Shown here piece by piece: positions 36,332 through 44,214 of a stretch of DNA of 48,183 nucleotides. Every line of letters starts with the position of its first letter. Within the stretch, counting starts at the first letter, position 1. The DNA is from Puerhibacterium puerhi. Lineage in GTDB: Bacteria > Actinomycetota > Actinomycetes > Actinomycetales > Cellulomonadaceae. The translations under genes were made by a program, and so were the position numbers. A model generated the notes under the pieces. It had not been told where the DNA came from. It did not search any database and saw only the letters and a list, made by a program, of their open reading frames with translations. The DNA lies in assembly GCF_009846865.1 (NCBI RefSeq), contig NZ_WUWN01000026.1:1-48183 (forward strand). Reading direction: 5' to 3'.

Positions 36332-38965
36332 TCAGCCGACCGCGGCAGAGGGGTCGCCGCTCGGCTCGGCAGAGGGGTCGCCGCTCGGCTCGGGCGACGG
36401 GGCGCCGCTCGGCTCGGGCGACGGGGCGCCGCTCGGCGCAGCGGACGCCCCGACACTCGGCTCGGGCGACGGGTCGCCGCTCGGCTCGGGCGAGGGGTCC
36501 ACGCTCGGCTCGGGCGACGGGTCGCCGCCGAGCGAGGCCGTCGGCTCGGGCGACGGGTCGCCGCCGAGCGAGGCCGACGGCTCGGACGACGGGGCGACGC
36601 GTGGCAGCGCCGCGGACGTCGACTCGGACGTCGACGCGGACGCCGACACGGCCGCCGCCGCCGGCCGCTTCCCCAGGGCGACCCGCACGACGTACACCTG
36701 CGCGGCCGAGGTGGGCACGGTCGTCTCGTGGTTGCCCTGCGCCGCGTACTGCAGGTACAGCTCCAGCACACCCTCGTCGTGCCACAGCCGGGTGTCGTAC
36801 GTGGGCTCCCACGAGTGCACCGGCCCGGCCGTGAGGTCGCGCAGCTCCCAGCGGTTCGCGCCGATCCCGCCCGCCTGCGTCCGGGCGACCGTCGCGACGT
36901 TGCCGCGCTCGGCGTCGCGGAGCATGAGGAACACCTGCGCCTGCGCCCCCGTGCCCCGCACGGCGATGTTGGGCCGGGACAGCGGCAGCGCCAGCGTGCC
37001 GTTGCCCGCCAGGTCCGCCGCCGTGCTGCGGAAGCCGGTGAAGGTCGTGTGCCATCCCGCGTCGTCGTGCCGGATCACGGCGTACTGCGTGGTGCCGCCC
37101 TTGTTCAGCTCCGTGTTGAGGTAGGTGGCGATGAACGGCTGCCCCGCGTCGTCGAGCGTCATGGCGGTCTGGTTCATGAGGTTGCTGCCCTCGGGCACGC
37201 GGGCCACCTTCTCGGCGGTGGCCTGGGTGATCGGCAGGGCGTACGCCGTGCCGTCCGAGCGCACCCACCGCCGGCCCGTGGCGTCGGTCGCGACGGCGTA
37301 CATCACGTCCGAGTTCGTCGCGACGTTGGTGGTGCGGCGGAACGTCCAGGACAGGTGGAGGCGGCCCTTGTCGTCGGTGACGGCCTGCCAGTACGCGCTG
37401 CGGGCGTTCTCGCCGGAGATCAGCGCGTCCGCGACCCGCGACCACTGTCCCGCTCCGGCGTTCGCGCTCACGTCGAGGCGGTTGAGCACCACGTCGCCGT
37501 TGCCGGACCTGCCGTGCCGGTAGAGGAAGAACAGGTCCCCGTCGGTGGTCGGCAGGAACTGGGGGTAGGTGACCGCGTCCTCGAGCGTGCCGATCATCGA
37601 CTGCTTCGGGCCGAGGGCCAGCCCGCCGGCGGTGGTGGTGCGCGCGTAGCTGAGCGGGTGGCCGTGCATGCCCCACGAGACGTGCAGGTACCCCTGGCCG
37701 TCCAGGCCGATCGAGATGACGTTGTGGGCGTCCTGGATCGGCCCGCGATACGACGACGTCTTGGTCTGCCAGCTGTCGCTGTCGTGCACGCGCTTGGCGA
37801 TCACCACGCGGCCGAGGTCGTCGTAGTACGCCGCGTACTGCACCCGCACGCCCGCCACGACGCCGCTCGTGAGGGACTCCTTGCGGAACGACGCGGCGTT
37901 GACGGTGTTCTCGGCGTACCCGCGCCCGAGCCGCCACGAGCGCTCGACATCGCGCGTGAGCTCCAGCTCGAGCGCCGTGGGCGGCGGGGTCCAGCGGCCG
38001 AAGTACACGACGTCCCCCGCCCGCCCGTAGGCGACCACCTGGTCGGCGGCGCCGCCGCCCAGCGAGCTGCGCACGTAGAACTGGTTCGCGCGCCGCACGA
38101 CCGGCAGGTCGGTGCCGTTGCCGTCGACGTCGGCGAGGTACACCTCGTCGTCGGCGCGGCCGTAGGTGAAGGTCACGTCGGCCGGGCCGGTGGTCAGCGA
38201 GTTGCGGACGTAGAAGGTGGCCCCGCGGCGCAGCACCACGGTGGCGACGCCGTCGCCGTCCACGTCCCCGAAGAGCACCTCGTCGCTCGGGCGCCCGTAG
38301 GTGAAGGTCACGTCCGCCGCGCCCGTCGTGAGCGAGTTGCGGACGTAGAACGTCGCGCCGCGCCGGATGATCGGCGTCTCCGCGCCGTCGCCGTCGAGGT
38401 CGGCGAAGAAGAGCTGGTCGCCGGCGCGGCCGTAGTCGACGACGGCGTCCGCCTCCCCGGCCGACAGCGAGTTCTTGACGTACAGCGTCTTGCCGCGGCG
38501 CACGACCGGGGTGTCGGTCCCGTTGCCGTCGGTGTCCGTGAACCACACCTCGTCGCCGCTGCGCCCGTACCGGAAGACGGAGTCGGCCGGCCCGGCCGAC
38601 ATCGAGTTCTTCACGTGGTAGTCGGCGCCGCGCCGCACGACCGGGGTGTCCGCGACCCGGGTGTCTGCCTCGGCGGTCGGCGTCGGCTGCAGCCCCACGG
38701 GGTCGACGACGACGAGGCCGGCGAGCACCAGGACCGCGACGAGCGCGCCGACCGGGCGCCGCCCCCCGGTCGCGGCGTCGGCCGGCGGGCCTCCGGACGC
38801 GGGCGAAGGCGTGGGCGTGGTGGCGGACCGGCATGCAACGTCTCCAGCGTCGGGAACCCCGCGCCGCGCCCCAGCGGGGACGCGCGCGGCGAGGCCCGCC
38901 GCTTCCCGGGACCGGCCCGACAAGAGAGACGGCGCTCGCGCCGGATCATGACGCGGAACGGGCAC
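36332..38965 (-). CDS. Secreted protein with FG-GAP/VCBS-like repeats, BNR_4-like domain and Ser/Pro tail
   Basis: Up to 877 residues. A membrane/signal segment (about 71-88: PVGALVAVLVLAGLVVV) precedes five repeats of exactly 45 residues (about 108-330) of the form PVVRRG..YVKNSL..G.AD....YGR..DEV, with DxDGxG calcium-type loops. A central domain (about 330-770) with AHNVISIGLDGQGYLHVSWG, HGHPLSY and GSNLMNQTAMTLDDAGQP matches BNR_4 (PF15892) proteins, some of which are polysaccharide lyases (ulvan lyase type). The tail is made of SPEPSGDP-like units. An enzyme activity is not proven. The start is uncertain: GTG 38965 opens this frame, but the best ribosome binding site (GGAG) serves an ATG at 38834 in another frame. 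Confidence 0.75.
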   Translation of the reverse strand: MPVPRHDPARAPSLLSGRSREAAGLAARVPAGARRGVPDAGDVACRSATTPTPSPASGGPPADAATGGRRPVGALVAVLVLAGLVVVDPVGLQPTPTAEADTRVADTPVVRRGADYHVKNSMSAGPADSVFRYGRSGDEVWFTDTDGNGTDTPVVRRGKTLYVKNSLSAGEADAVVDYGRAGDQLFFADLDGDGAETPIIRRGATFYVRNSLTTGAADVTFTYGRPSDEVLFGDVDGDGVATVVLRRGATFYVRNSLTTGPADVTFTYGRADDEVYLADVDGNGTDLPVVRRANQFYVRSSLGGGAADQVVAYGRAGDVVYFGRWTPPPTALELELTRDVERSWRLGRGYAENTVNAASFRKESLTSGVVAGVRVQYAAYYDDLGRVVIAKRVHDSDSWQTKTSSYRGPIQDAHNVISIGLDGQGYLHVSWGMHGHPLSYARTTTAGGLALGPKQSMIGTLEDAVTYPQFLPTTDGDLFFLYRHGRSGNGDVVLNRLDVSANAGAGQWSRVADALISGENARSAYWQAVTDDKGRLHLSWTFRRTTNVATNSDVMYAVATDATGRRWVRSDGTAYALPITQATAEKVARVPEGSNLMNQTAMTLDDAGQPFIATYLNTELNKGGTTQYAVIRHDDAGWHTTFTGFRSTAADLAGNGTLALPLSRPNIAVRGTGAQAQVFLMLRDAERGNVATVARTQAGGIGANRWELRDLTAGPVHSWEPTYDTRLWHDEGVLELYLQYAAQGNHETTVPTSAAQVYVVRVALGKRPAAAAVSASASTSESTSAALPRVAPSSEPSASLGGDPSPEPTASLGGDPSPEPSVDPSPEPSGDPSPEPSVGASAAPSGAPSPEPSGAPSPEPSGDPSAEPSGDPSAAVG

Positions 38966-38973
38966 ACCAAACC

Positions 38974-38989
38974 TGTGACCTCGGTCACA
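38974..38989. promoter_or_regulatory. CRP/GlxR-type binding site
   Basis: TGTGACCTCGGTCACA is a perfect dyad and fits TGTGA-N6-TCACA, the consensus of CRP and actinobacterial GlxR/Crp regulators. It is 9 bp from the GTG at 38965, and at activating distance only if translation of the BNR protein starts further downstream. Family consensus is known; use here is inferred. Confidence 0.55.
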
Positions 38990-39014
38990 GTCGCGGCGGG
39001 TGTGCGACGCCGCC

Positions 39015-39100
39015 GTCAGGGCACGCAGCCGTCAGGGCACGCAGCCGTCAGGGCACGTGGCCGTCAGGGCACGCAGCCGTCAGGGCACGCAGCCGTCAGG
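39015..39100. repeat. Tandem 16-bp repeat, five units plus a partial sixth
   Basis: Units GTCAGGGCACGCAGCC start at 39015, 39031, 39047, 39063 and 39079; the third has GTGGCC for GCAGCC. A sixth partial copy (39095-39100) supplies the stop codon of the Trm112 gene (TCA at 39096-39098 read on the minus strand). No spacers, so not CRISPR. It fills the gap between the Trm112 stop and the promoter of the BNR gene. Confidence 0.85.
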
Positions 39101-39314
39101 CGCGCGGCTCCAACGGCCGGGCGTCCGCCTCCAGCAGCACGGGGATGCCGTCGCGCACCGGGTAGGCCAGCGGCCGCTCCGGGTCGGTGGAGTGCAGCTC
39201 GGGCTGCCCGTCCGGCCCGACGCCGTCGACCAGCTCGGCCCCCGTCACCGGGCAGCGCAGTGCGCCGCGCACCCAGGCGTCGAGCCCGCCACCGTTGCTG
39301 ACCTGCTCGCTCAT
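39096..39314 (-). CDS. Trm112-family small protein (UPF0434/YcaR type)
   Basis: 72 residues. LRCPVTGAELV near the start and ERPLAYPVRDGIPVLLEADA at the end match bacterial Trm112-like proteins, which in eukaryotes and archaea activate methyltransferases. Bacterial function is not settled. Only one Cys is kept of the zinc ligands, as in many actinobacterial members. ATG 39314 overlaps the phosphomannomutase stop (ATGA), so it is co-translated with it. Its stop lies in the first repeat unit of a tandem array. Confidence 0.88.
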   Translation of the reverse strand: MSEQVSNGGGLDAWVRGALRCPVTGAELVDGVGPDGQPELHSTDPERPLAYPVRDGIPVLLEADARPLEPRA

Positions 39315-40792
39315 GCCGGTTCTCCTCCTTCGGCGCGCACCAGCGACAGCACGTCGTCGCGCACCTTGGCCATGATGTCCTCGTCCGCCGCCTCGACGTT
39401 CAGGCGCAGCAGCGGCTCCGTGTTCGACGCGCGCAGGTTGAACCACCACTGCGGGTGGCCGTCCCAGTGCGACACCGTCGCGCCGTCGAGCTCGTCGACG
39501 GCGATGTCCGGGTAGGCCTCCCGGTAGGCGTCCAGCACGCGCTCGCGCGCCGCGGCGACGTCGGGCACGCGCGAGTTGATCTCCCCCGACGCGACGTACG
39601 GCTCGTACATCTCCGCGAGCGCCGACAGCGGGTGCTGCTGCTCGCCGAGGGCGGCCAGCACGTGCATCGCGGCGAGCATGCCGGTGTCGGCGAAGAAGAA
39701 GTCGCGGAAGTAGTAGTGCGCGCTGTGCTCGCCGCCGAACACGGCCTCGTGCTGCGCCATCTGCGCCTTGATGAACGAGTGGCCCACGCGGGTGCGCACG
39801 GTCGTCGCGCCCGCGGCCTGCAGCAGGTCCGGCACGGCGCGCGAGGTGATGAGGTTGTGGATCACCGTGGGCGTGCGGCCGGCGGCGAGCTCCTTGCCCA
39901 CCTCGCGCAGCCCCACCAGGGCGGTGATGGCCGACGGCGAGACGGGCCGGCCGGTCTCGTCGACGACGAAGCAGCGGTCGGCGTCGCCGTCGAACGCCAG
40001 GCCCAGGTCCGCGCCGTGCTCGACGACGGCGGCCTGCAGGTCGAGGAGGTTCTTCGGCTCGAGCGGGTTCGCCTCGTGGTTCGGGAACGTGCCGTCCAGC
40101 TCGAAGTACAGCGGCACGACCTCCAGCGGCAGCGCCGGCAGCCCGGCGCCGGTGCCGAGCACGGCCGGGACCGTGTGCCCGCCCATGCCGTTGCCGGCGT
40201 CGACCACGACCTTCAGCGGGCGGATGCCGGACAGGTCCACGAGCCCGCGCAGGAACGCGGCGTAGTCGGCCAGCAGGTCGCGCTCGGTCACGGTGCCCGG
40301 CTCGGGCGCCGGCTCGGGCAGCCCGTCGTCGAGGTAGGACTGGGCGCGCTCGCGCACCTGCGCCAGCCCGGTCTCCTGGCCGACCGGCCGGGCGCCGACG
40401 CGGCACAGCTTGATGCCGTTGTAGACGGCCGGGTTGTGCGAGGCGGTGAACATGGCCCCGGGCAGGCTCAGCGACCCGGAGGCGAAGTAGAGACCGTCCG
40501 TGGAGCACAGGCCGATGCGCACGACGTCGACGCCGGCCGCGGTCAGGCCGCGGGCGAACGCCTCGACGAGCGCCGGCCCCGAGTCGCGCATGTCGTTGCC
40601 GACGACCACCGCGGGTCGGCGCGCGGCAGCGTCGGGCGAGGCGTCGGGCGAGGCGCCGGGCGCGTGCTCCGGCAGCACGACCACGCGGGCGAAGGCGGCG
40701 CCGACCGCCTCGGCCACCGCGGGTGAAAGCTGGTCCGGGACGGTGCCGCGCACGTCGTAGGCCTTGATGATCGTGGACAGGTCGAGCGTCAC
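39311..40792 (-). CDS. manB: Phosphomannomutase/phosphoglucomutase
   Basis: 493 residues, the four-domain alpha-D-phosphohexomutase fold. Active-site Ser118 in TASHNPAVYNGIK, metal-binding loop FDGDADRCFVV, sugar-binding loop GGEHSAHYYF and phosphate-binding RASNTEPLLRL. Converts mannose-6-phosphate to mannose-1-phosphate for GDP-mannose, feeding glycosyltransferases. The divergent neighbour is ManA, the preceding step. GTG 40792 has TAGGCT 6 nt upstream (40804-40799) and no ribosome binding site, suggesting a leaderless mRNA. A short Ala/Ser/Pro/Asp repeat at about 45-57 is a lineage-specific loop. Confidence 0.94.
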   Translation of the reverse strand: MTLDLSTIIKAYDVRGTVPDQLSPAVAEAVGAAFARVVVLPEHAPGASPDASPDAAARRPAVVVGNDMRDSGPALVEAFARGLTAAGVDVVRIGLCSTDGLYFASGSLSLPGAMFTASHNPAVYNGIKLCRVGARPVGQETGLAQVRERAQSYLDDGLPEPAPEPGTVTERDLLADYAAFLRGLVDLSGIRPLKVVVDAGNGMGGHTVPAVLGTGAGLPALPLEVVPLYFELDGTFPNHEANPLEPKNLLDLQAAVVEHGADLGLAFDGDADRCFVVDETGRPVSPSAITALVGLREVGKELAAGRTPTVIHNLITSRAVPDLLQAAGATTVRTRVGHSFIKAQMAQHEAVFGGEHSAHYYFRDFFFADTGMLAAMHVLAALGEQQHPLSALAEMYEPYVASGEINSRVPDVAAARERVLDAYREAYPDIAVDELDGATVSHWDGHPQWWFNLRASNTEPLLRLNVEAADEDIMAKVRDDVLSLVRAEGGEPA

Positions 40793-40850
40793 GGCGTCAG
40801 CCTACGGGGCCCGTGTGCGAGGCTGGGCCGCGACGCGAGGGAGGTGGCCC
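40793..40850. promoter_or_regulatory. Shared divergent control region of manB and manA
   Basis: 58 bp between the starts of two consecutive pathway enzymes. Minus-strand TAGGCT (40804-40799) is 6 nt from the manB GTG; GAGGGAGG (40837-40844) is the ribosome binding site for manA. Joint control of both genes is likely from the spacing alone. Confidence 0.45.
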
Positions 40851-42056
40851 GTGGGACGGGCGGTGCACGTGCTGACCAACACGGTCCAGCACTACGACTG
40901 GGGCTCGCCGGTGGCCGTGCACGAGCTGCTCGGCACGACGCCGGACGGGCGGCCCGCGGCCGAGCTGTGGCTCGGCGCGCACCCCAGCGCACCCTCGCGC
41001 ACGGCGGACGGCGTGCGGCTGGACGACCTCATCCACGACGACCCGGTGGGCACGCTCGGCACCCGCGTCTCGGACGGCTTCGGGCCGCGGCTGCCCTTCC
41101 TGCTCAAGGTGCTGGCCGCGGAGCGCGCGCTGTCGCTGCAGGTGCACCCCCGCCCCCACGCCGCCCGGGCCGGGTTCAACCGCGAGAACCGGACCGGCGT
41201 CCCGCTGGGGTCGCCGCAGCGGTCGTTCCACGACGACCAGCACAAGCCCGAGATGGTGGTCGCCCTCACCCGGTTCGAGGCGCTCGCCGGGTTCCGCAGC
41301 CCCCGTGCCGCGCTGCGGCTGCTGCAGGGCCTGGACGGCGAGCTCGTCGCCCGGGCGGCCGACGCCCTCGCCCGCGACCGCTCGGGCCAGGGGCTGCGCG
41401 CGGCGTTCGGCACCCTCGTCGCGGCGCGCGGCGACGCCGCCTGCCGCGAGCACGTCGACCAGGCGGTGGCGTCGGTGCGCGCGCGCCTGGAGGCCGGCTC
41501 GCCGTCGCCCGTCGAGGACGCGACGGTGCTGCTGCTGGCGCAGCAGCACCCCGGCGACCCCGGCGCCGTGGCGTCGCTGCTGCTCAACCGGCTGACCCTC
41601 GAGCCGGGCCGGGCGATGTTCGTGCCGCCGGGCGAGGTGCACGCCTACCTGTCGGGGCTCGCCGTCGAGGTGATGGCCAGCTCCGACAACGTGCTGCGGG
41701 CCGGGCTGACGACCAAGCACGTCGACGAGCCGGCGCTCGTCGAGTGCGCCTCCTTCGAGCCGTCGCCGCCGGTCACGCCGCGGGTGGCGGTCGCCGGGCG
41801 GCACAGCCGCGTGGTGACGTTCCGCGCGCCGGTCGAGGAGTTCGCCCTCACGGCGGCCGCCGTGGACCCGGCCGAGCCGGCGGTGCTGCCCCCGGCCGGC
41901 CCTCGGGTGCTGCTCGCGCTCGACGGCCGGCTCGAGCTGCGGCACGCGGGCGGCACGACGCCGCTGCCTCGCGGCCGGTCCGTGTTCGTCCCCGACGCCA
42001 CCGGCCCCCTCGAGGCCGCCGGCGAGGGCCGGCTCGTCTGCGCCTGGGTGCCCTGA
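40851..42056 (+). CDS. manA: Mannose-6-phosphate isomerase, class I
   Basis: 401 residues. Interconverts fructose-6-phosphate and mannose-6-phosphate; zinc-dependent cupin fold. Motifs: NTVQHYDWGS, PFLLKVLAAERALSLQVHPR with zinc ligands Gln and His, DQHKPEMVVAL with the Glu ligand, and FVPPGEVHAYLSGLAVEVMA with the final His. GTG 40851 has GGGAGG 7 nt upstream. It is divergent from manB across 58 bp, giving a compact mannose-phosphate unit likely supplying GDP-mannose. Confidence 0.95.
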   Translation: MGRAVHVLTNTVQHYDWGSPVAVHELLGTTPDGRPAAELWLGAHPSAPSRTADGVRLDDLIHDDPVGTLGTRVSDGFGPRLPFLLKVLAAERALSLQVHPRPHAARAGFNRENRTGVPLGSPQRSFHDDQHKPEMVVALTRFEALAGFRSPRAALRLLQGLDGELVARAADALARDRSGQGLRAAFGTLVAARGDAACREHVDQAVASVRARLEAGSPSPVEDATVLLLAQQHPGDPGAVASLLLNRLTLEPGRAMFVPPGEVHAYLSGLAVEVMASSDNVLRAGLTTKHVDEPALVECASFEPSPPVTPRVAVAGRHSRVVTFRAPVEEFALTAAAVDPAEPAVLPPAGPRVLLALDGRLELRHAGGTTPLPRGRSVFVPDATGPLEAAGEGRLVCAWVP

Positions 42057-42096
42057 CACCAGGATCTCCGGCCCCCGGCGCCCCCTGGCCCCGGCG

Positions 42097-43089
42097 TCAG
42101 GCGCCGAGCGGGCGCGGCGGCTCCCACCGCGGGTCGCGGCGCAGCGCCCGGGCGTCGCGCCAGCCGCGGACCAGCTCGGGCAGGCCGGAGCGGACGTGCC
42201 CGGAGACGAACAGGCGCACGAACTCCTTGCCGAACGTCACCGCGGTGCCCAGCGCGAACAGCGCCGGCCGCAGGTCGCCGTGCGCCTGCAGGTAGCGGGC
42301 CATGTACCCGCGGTTGCGCATGATGTGGTACCGCGCCATGTCGCTCGTGGAGTTGAGCTTGCGGATGCGCCCGATGGGCAGGTGCTGCAGCGTGCGCGTG
42401 CGGCGCAGCGCGAAGTCGCTCACCAGGGCCGGGCGGGTCACCTTCGTGGACAGGTAGCCGTAGATGGTGTCGTCCCAGTAGATGAAGAACCGGGCGTCCG
42501 GCAGGCCGATGCGGCGCACCACCTCGCGGTGGAACACCCCGCCTTCGAAGCAGGCGGTGTTCATGGGCCGCCACCGCGGCGCGCCGTCCTCGGGGAAGGC
42601 GCGCGGGGCGAACGGGTTGGGGATGCCCATCGTTGTGACGAAGTGGTACTGCCAGTAGAACGCGCTGCCGTCGAAGTTGCGCCGCTGCGGCTGCAGGACG
42701 CCGTGCGTCCGGTCCAGCGGCACGCCCGCGGCGAGGTCGCGGTCGACGCCGTCGGTCCAGCGGCGCACGCGCGCGAGGCCCTCGGGGAGCACGGCGACGT
42801 CGTCGTCCATCATCCAGATCCAGTCGGCACCCGCCTCGTAGGCGAGCCGCATGCCCTCGCTGAAGCCGCCGGCGCCGCCGGTGTTGGTCGCCTGGGGTGC
42901 GTACTGGACCTTGGTCTCCGGCAGGTCGGCGGCGGCGTCGGCGACGATCCGGCCCGTCTCGGGCGAGTTCTCGTTGTCGACCACGACCAGCAGGTCGGGC
43001 TTCGCGCTCAGCGCGCGCACGGAGTCGAGCAGCTCGCCGAGCAGCTCCTGGCGCTTGTAGGTGACGACGACGACGGCGAGCTGCGACAT
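42097..43089 (-). CDS. GT-A glycosyltransferase, family GT2 (galactofuranosyl/rhamnosyl-transferase-like)
   Basis: 330 residues. QLAVVVVTYKRQELLGELLD, a nucleotide-binding TNTGGAGGFSEGM, the DxD-type WIWMMDDDV, and FIYWDDTIYGYL with the conserved W-x-D pair. The GGAGGF pattern resembles GlfT-like galactofuranosyltransferases, but the substrate is unproven. No transmembrane span; likely membrane-associated via its basic C-terminus. A TAGGCT box (43102-43097) lies 7 nt before ATG 43089. Convergent with manA, 40 bp apart. Confidence 0.9.
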   Translation of the reverse strand: MSQLAVVVVTYKRQELLGELLDSVRALSAKPDLLVVVDNENSPETGRIVADAAADLPETKVQYAPQATNTGGAGGFSEGMRLAYEAGADWIWMMDDDVAVLPEGLARVRRWTDGVDRDLAAGVPLDRTHGVLQPQRRNFDGSAFYWQYHFVTTMGIPNPFAPRAFPEDGAPRWRPMNTACFEGGVFHREVVRRIGLPDARFFIYWDDTIYGYLSTKVTRPALVSDFALRRTRTLQHLPIGRIRKLNSTSDMARYHIMRNRGYMARYLQAHGDLRPALFALGTAVTFGKEFVRLFVSGHVRSGLPELVRGWRDARALRRDPRWEPPRPLGA

Positions 43090-43141
43090 GGCCGCCAGCC
43101 TATCGGGGCCGGGCGGGCCCCTCGGACGCCGGTGCGGGCGC

Positions 43142-43501
43142 TCAGTCGCCCTCGGCGCGCAGCACGCGCAGGTGCCCGCGGCGGGCCGTCTCGGTGAGCG
43201 TGCCCGGCTCCGGCCGCGCGGGCTGGCGCACGCGGCCGGCCTCGCGGACCGCCTCGGCGAGCGCCGACAGGTCGTCCGGCGTGGGGCCGACGTCCTCGAG
43301 CTGCGGGGTGAGCCGCACGACCTCCCAGCCGCGCGGCGCGGTGAGCCGCTCGGCGTGCTCGGCGCACAGGTCGTAGGAGTGCGGCTCCGCCAGCTGGGCG
43401 AGCGGGCCGAGGACGGCGGTGGAGTCCGCGTACACGTAGGTGAGGGTCGCGACGGCCGCACGCGTGCATGCCGTGCGCGAGCACTGCCTGACCGATCTCA
43501 C
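43142..43501 (-). CDS. DUF3499 family protein
   Basis: 119 residues. The conserved opening CSRTACTRAAVATLTYVYAD, STAVLGPLA, EPHSYDLCAEHAERLTAPRG and WEVVRL identify DUF3499, a small actinobacterial family with three Cys and one His that probably bind zinc. Function unknown. GTG 43501 has TAAGGT (43513-43508) 6 nt upstream and no ribosome binding site. Divergent from the zincin-like gene, an arrangement I recall as conserved across actinobacteria. Confidence 0.92.
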   Translation of the reverse strand: MRSVRQCSRTACTRAAVATLTYVYADSTAVLGPLAQLAEPHSYDLCAEHAERLTAPRGWEVVRLTPQLEDVGPTPDDLSALAEAVREAGRVRQPARPEPGTLTETARRGHLRVLRAEGD

Positions 43502-43613
43502 GCGGTGACCTTACGCCCTGCCCGGGGCGTGCCCCGCGCACCCACGCCGGGCGTGACCGCAGCGTGACCAGCGCCGCACCGGCGCCGCACCGGCGCCGTC
43601 GTAGAGTCGGCAC
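43502..43613. promoter_or_regulatory. Divergent leaderless-type promoters (DUF3499 and zincin-like genes)
   Basis: Minus strand TAAGGT (43513-43508), 6-nt gap, GTG 43501. Plus strand TAGAGT (43602-43607), 6-nt gap, GTG 43614. Between them are GCACCGGCGCC-type direct repeats (about 43572-43597). Confidence 0.5.
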
Positions 43614-44153
43614 GTGGGACTCTTCGGCTCCTCGCGCGGCGGACAGCCGACGCCCCCGCCGCACGGCCGGCCGCGCCGTCCGCGCCCCGCGGTCGTGCCC
43701 TTCGTGGCCCCCGCGCTGCCGACGCCGCAGGCCGACGCCGCCCCCGCCCGCCGGCGCGACCGGCGCGGGCGCGGCCTGCGCGGACCGCTGCTGCCGCCCG
43801 GCGCCCCGGCGCACCGAAGCCGCTCCGAGCGGTTCGACGACCTGGTGCTCGACGCCGTCGAGGACGTCGAGCGCACGTGGGCGCGGCAGCTGGCCGGCAC
43901 GGAGTTCGCCGTCGAGGACGTGCCGCCGTCCGACCCGGCGCCGTGGGAGGCCGGCGGCGTCCCGCTCGGGCGGTGCTTCCCCGCGCACGCCGGCCAGCCC
44001 GCGCGCGTGGTGGTCTACCGGCGGCCCGTGGAGCTGCGCGCCGTCGACGACGAGGACCTGGCCGACCTGGTCCACGACGTCGTCGTCGAGCAGATCGCCC
44101 ACCTCCTCGCGCGCACGCCCGAGGAGATCGACCCCCACTTCGAGGGCCGCTGA
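43614..44153 (+). CDS. Zincin-like metallopeptidase-family protein with lost catalytic motif
   Basis: 179 residues. Matches the bacterial zincin-like/DUF1025 family of the actinobacterial manA-manB neighbourhood, with FDDLVLDAVEDVERTWARQL and RVVVYRRPVELRA. Family members usually carry HExxH in the last helix (VVVHEVAHLLG). Here the segment is VVVEQIAHLLARTPEEIDP, so the first His and the catalytic Glu are replaced and only the second His remains. It is therefore unlikely to be a working metalloprotease. The first 70 residues are Pro/Arg-rich and probably disordered. GTG 43614 is supported by the upstream TAGAGT box. Confidence 0.85.
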   Translation: MGLFGSSRGGQPTPPPHGRPRRPRPAVVPFVAPALPTPQADAAPARRRDRRGRGLRGPLLPPGAPAHRSRSERFDDLVLDAVEDVERTWARQLAGTEFAVEDVPPSDPAPWEAGGVPLGRCFPAHAGQPARVVVYRRPVELRAVDDEDLADLVHDVVVEQIAHLLARTPEEIDPHFEGR

Positions 44154-44200
44154 CCCCCGCCCGGACAGGCGCCACCGTGCGCCCGTCCAGGTTGTCTTGT

Positions 44201-44206
44201 TACCTT
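44201..44206 (+). promoter_or_regulatory. TACCTT -10-like box of the second acyltransferase gene
   Basis: TACCTT lies 8 nt before GTG 44215, with no ribosome binding site between them, so a leaderless or near-leaderless mRNA is likely. Confidence 0.45.
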
Positions 44207-44214
44207 CGGCGCCC

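Noticed and set aside
38900-39010. Cyclic-di-AMP (ydaO-type) riboswitch before the secreted BNR protein
   Set aside because: The GGTCAC elements here form a short DNA dyad of the CRP/GlxR type, and the conserved GAAC and pseudoknot parts of the riboswitch are not visible.
39015-39100. Short regular repeats that might be a CRISPR array
   Set aside because: The 16-bp units are directly adjacent with no unique spacers and there are no cas genes; it is a simple tandem repeat.
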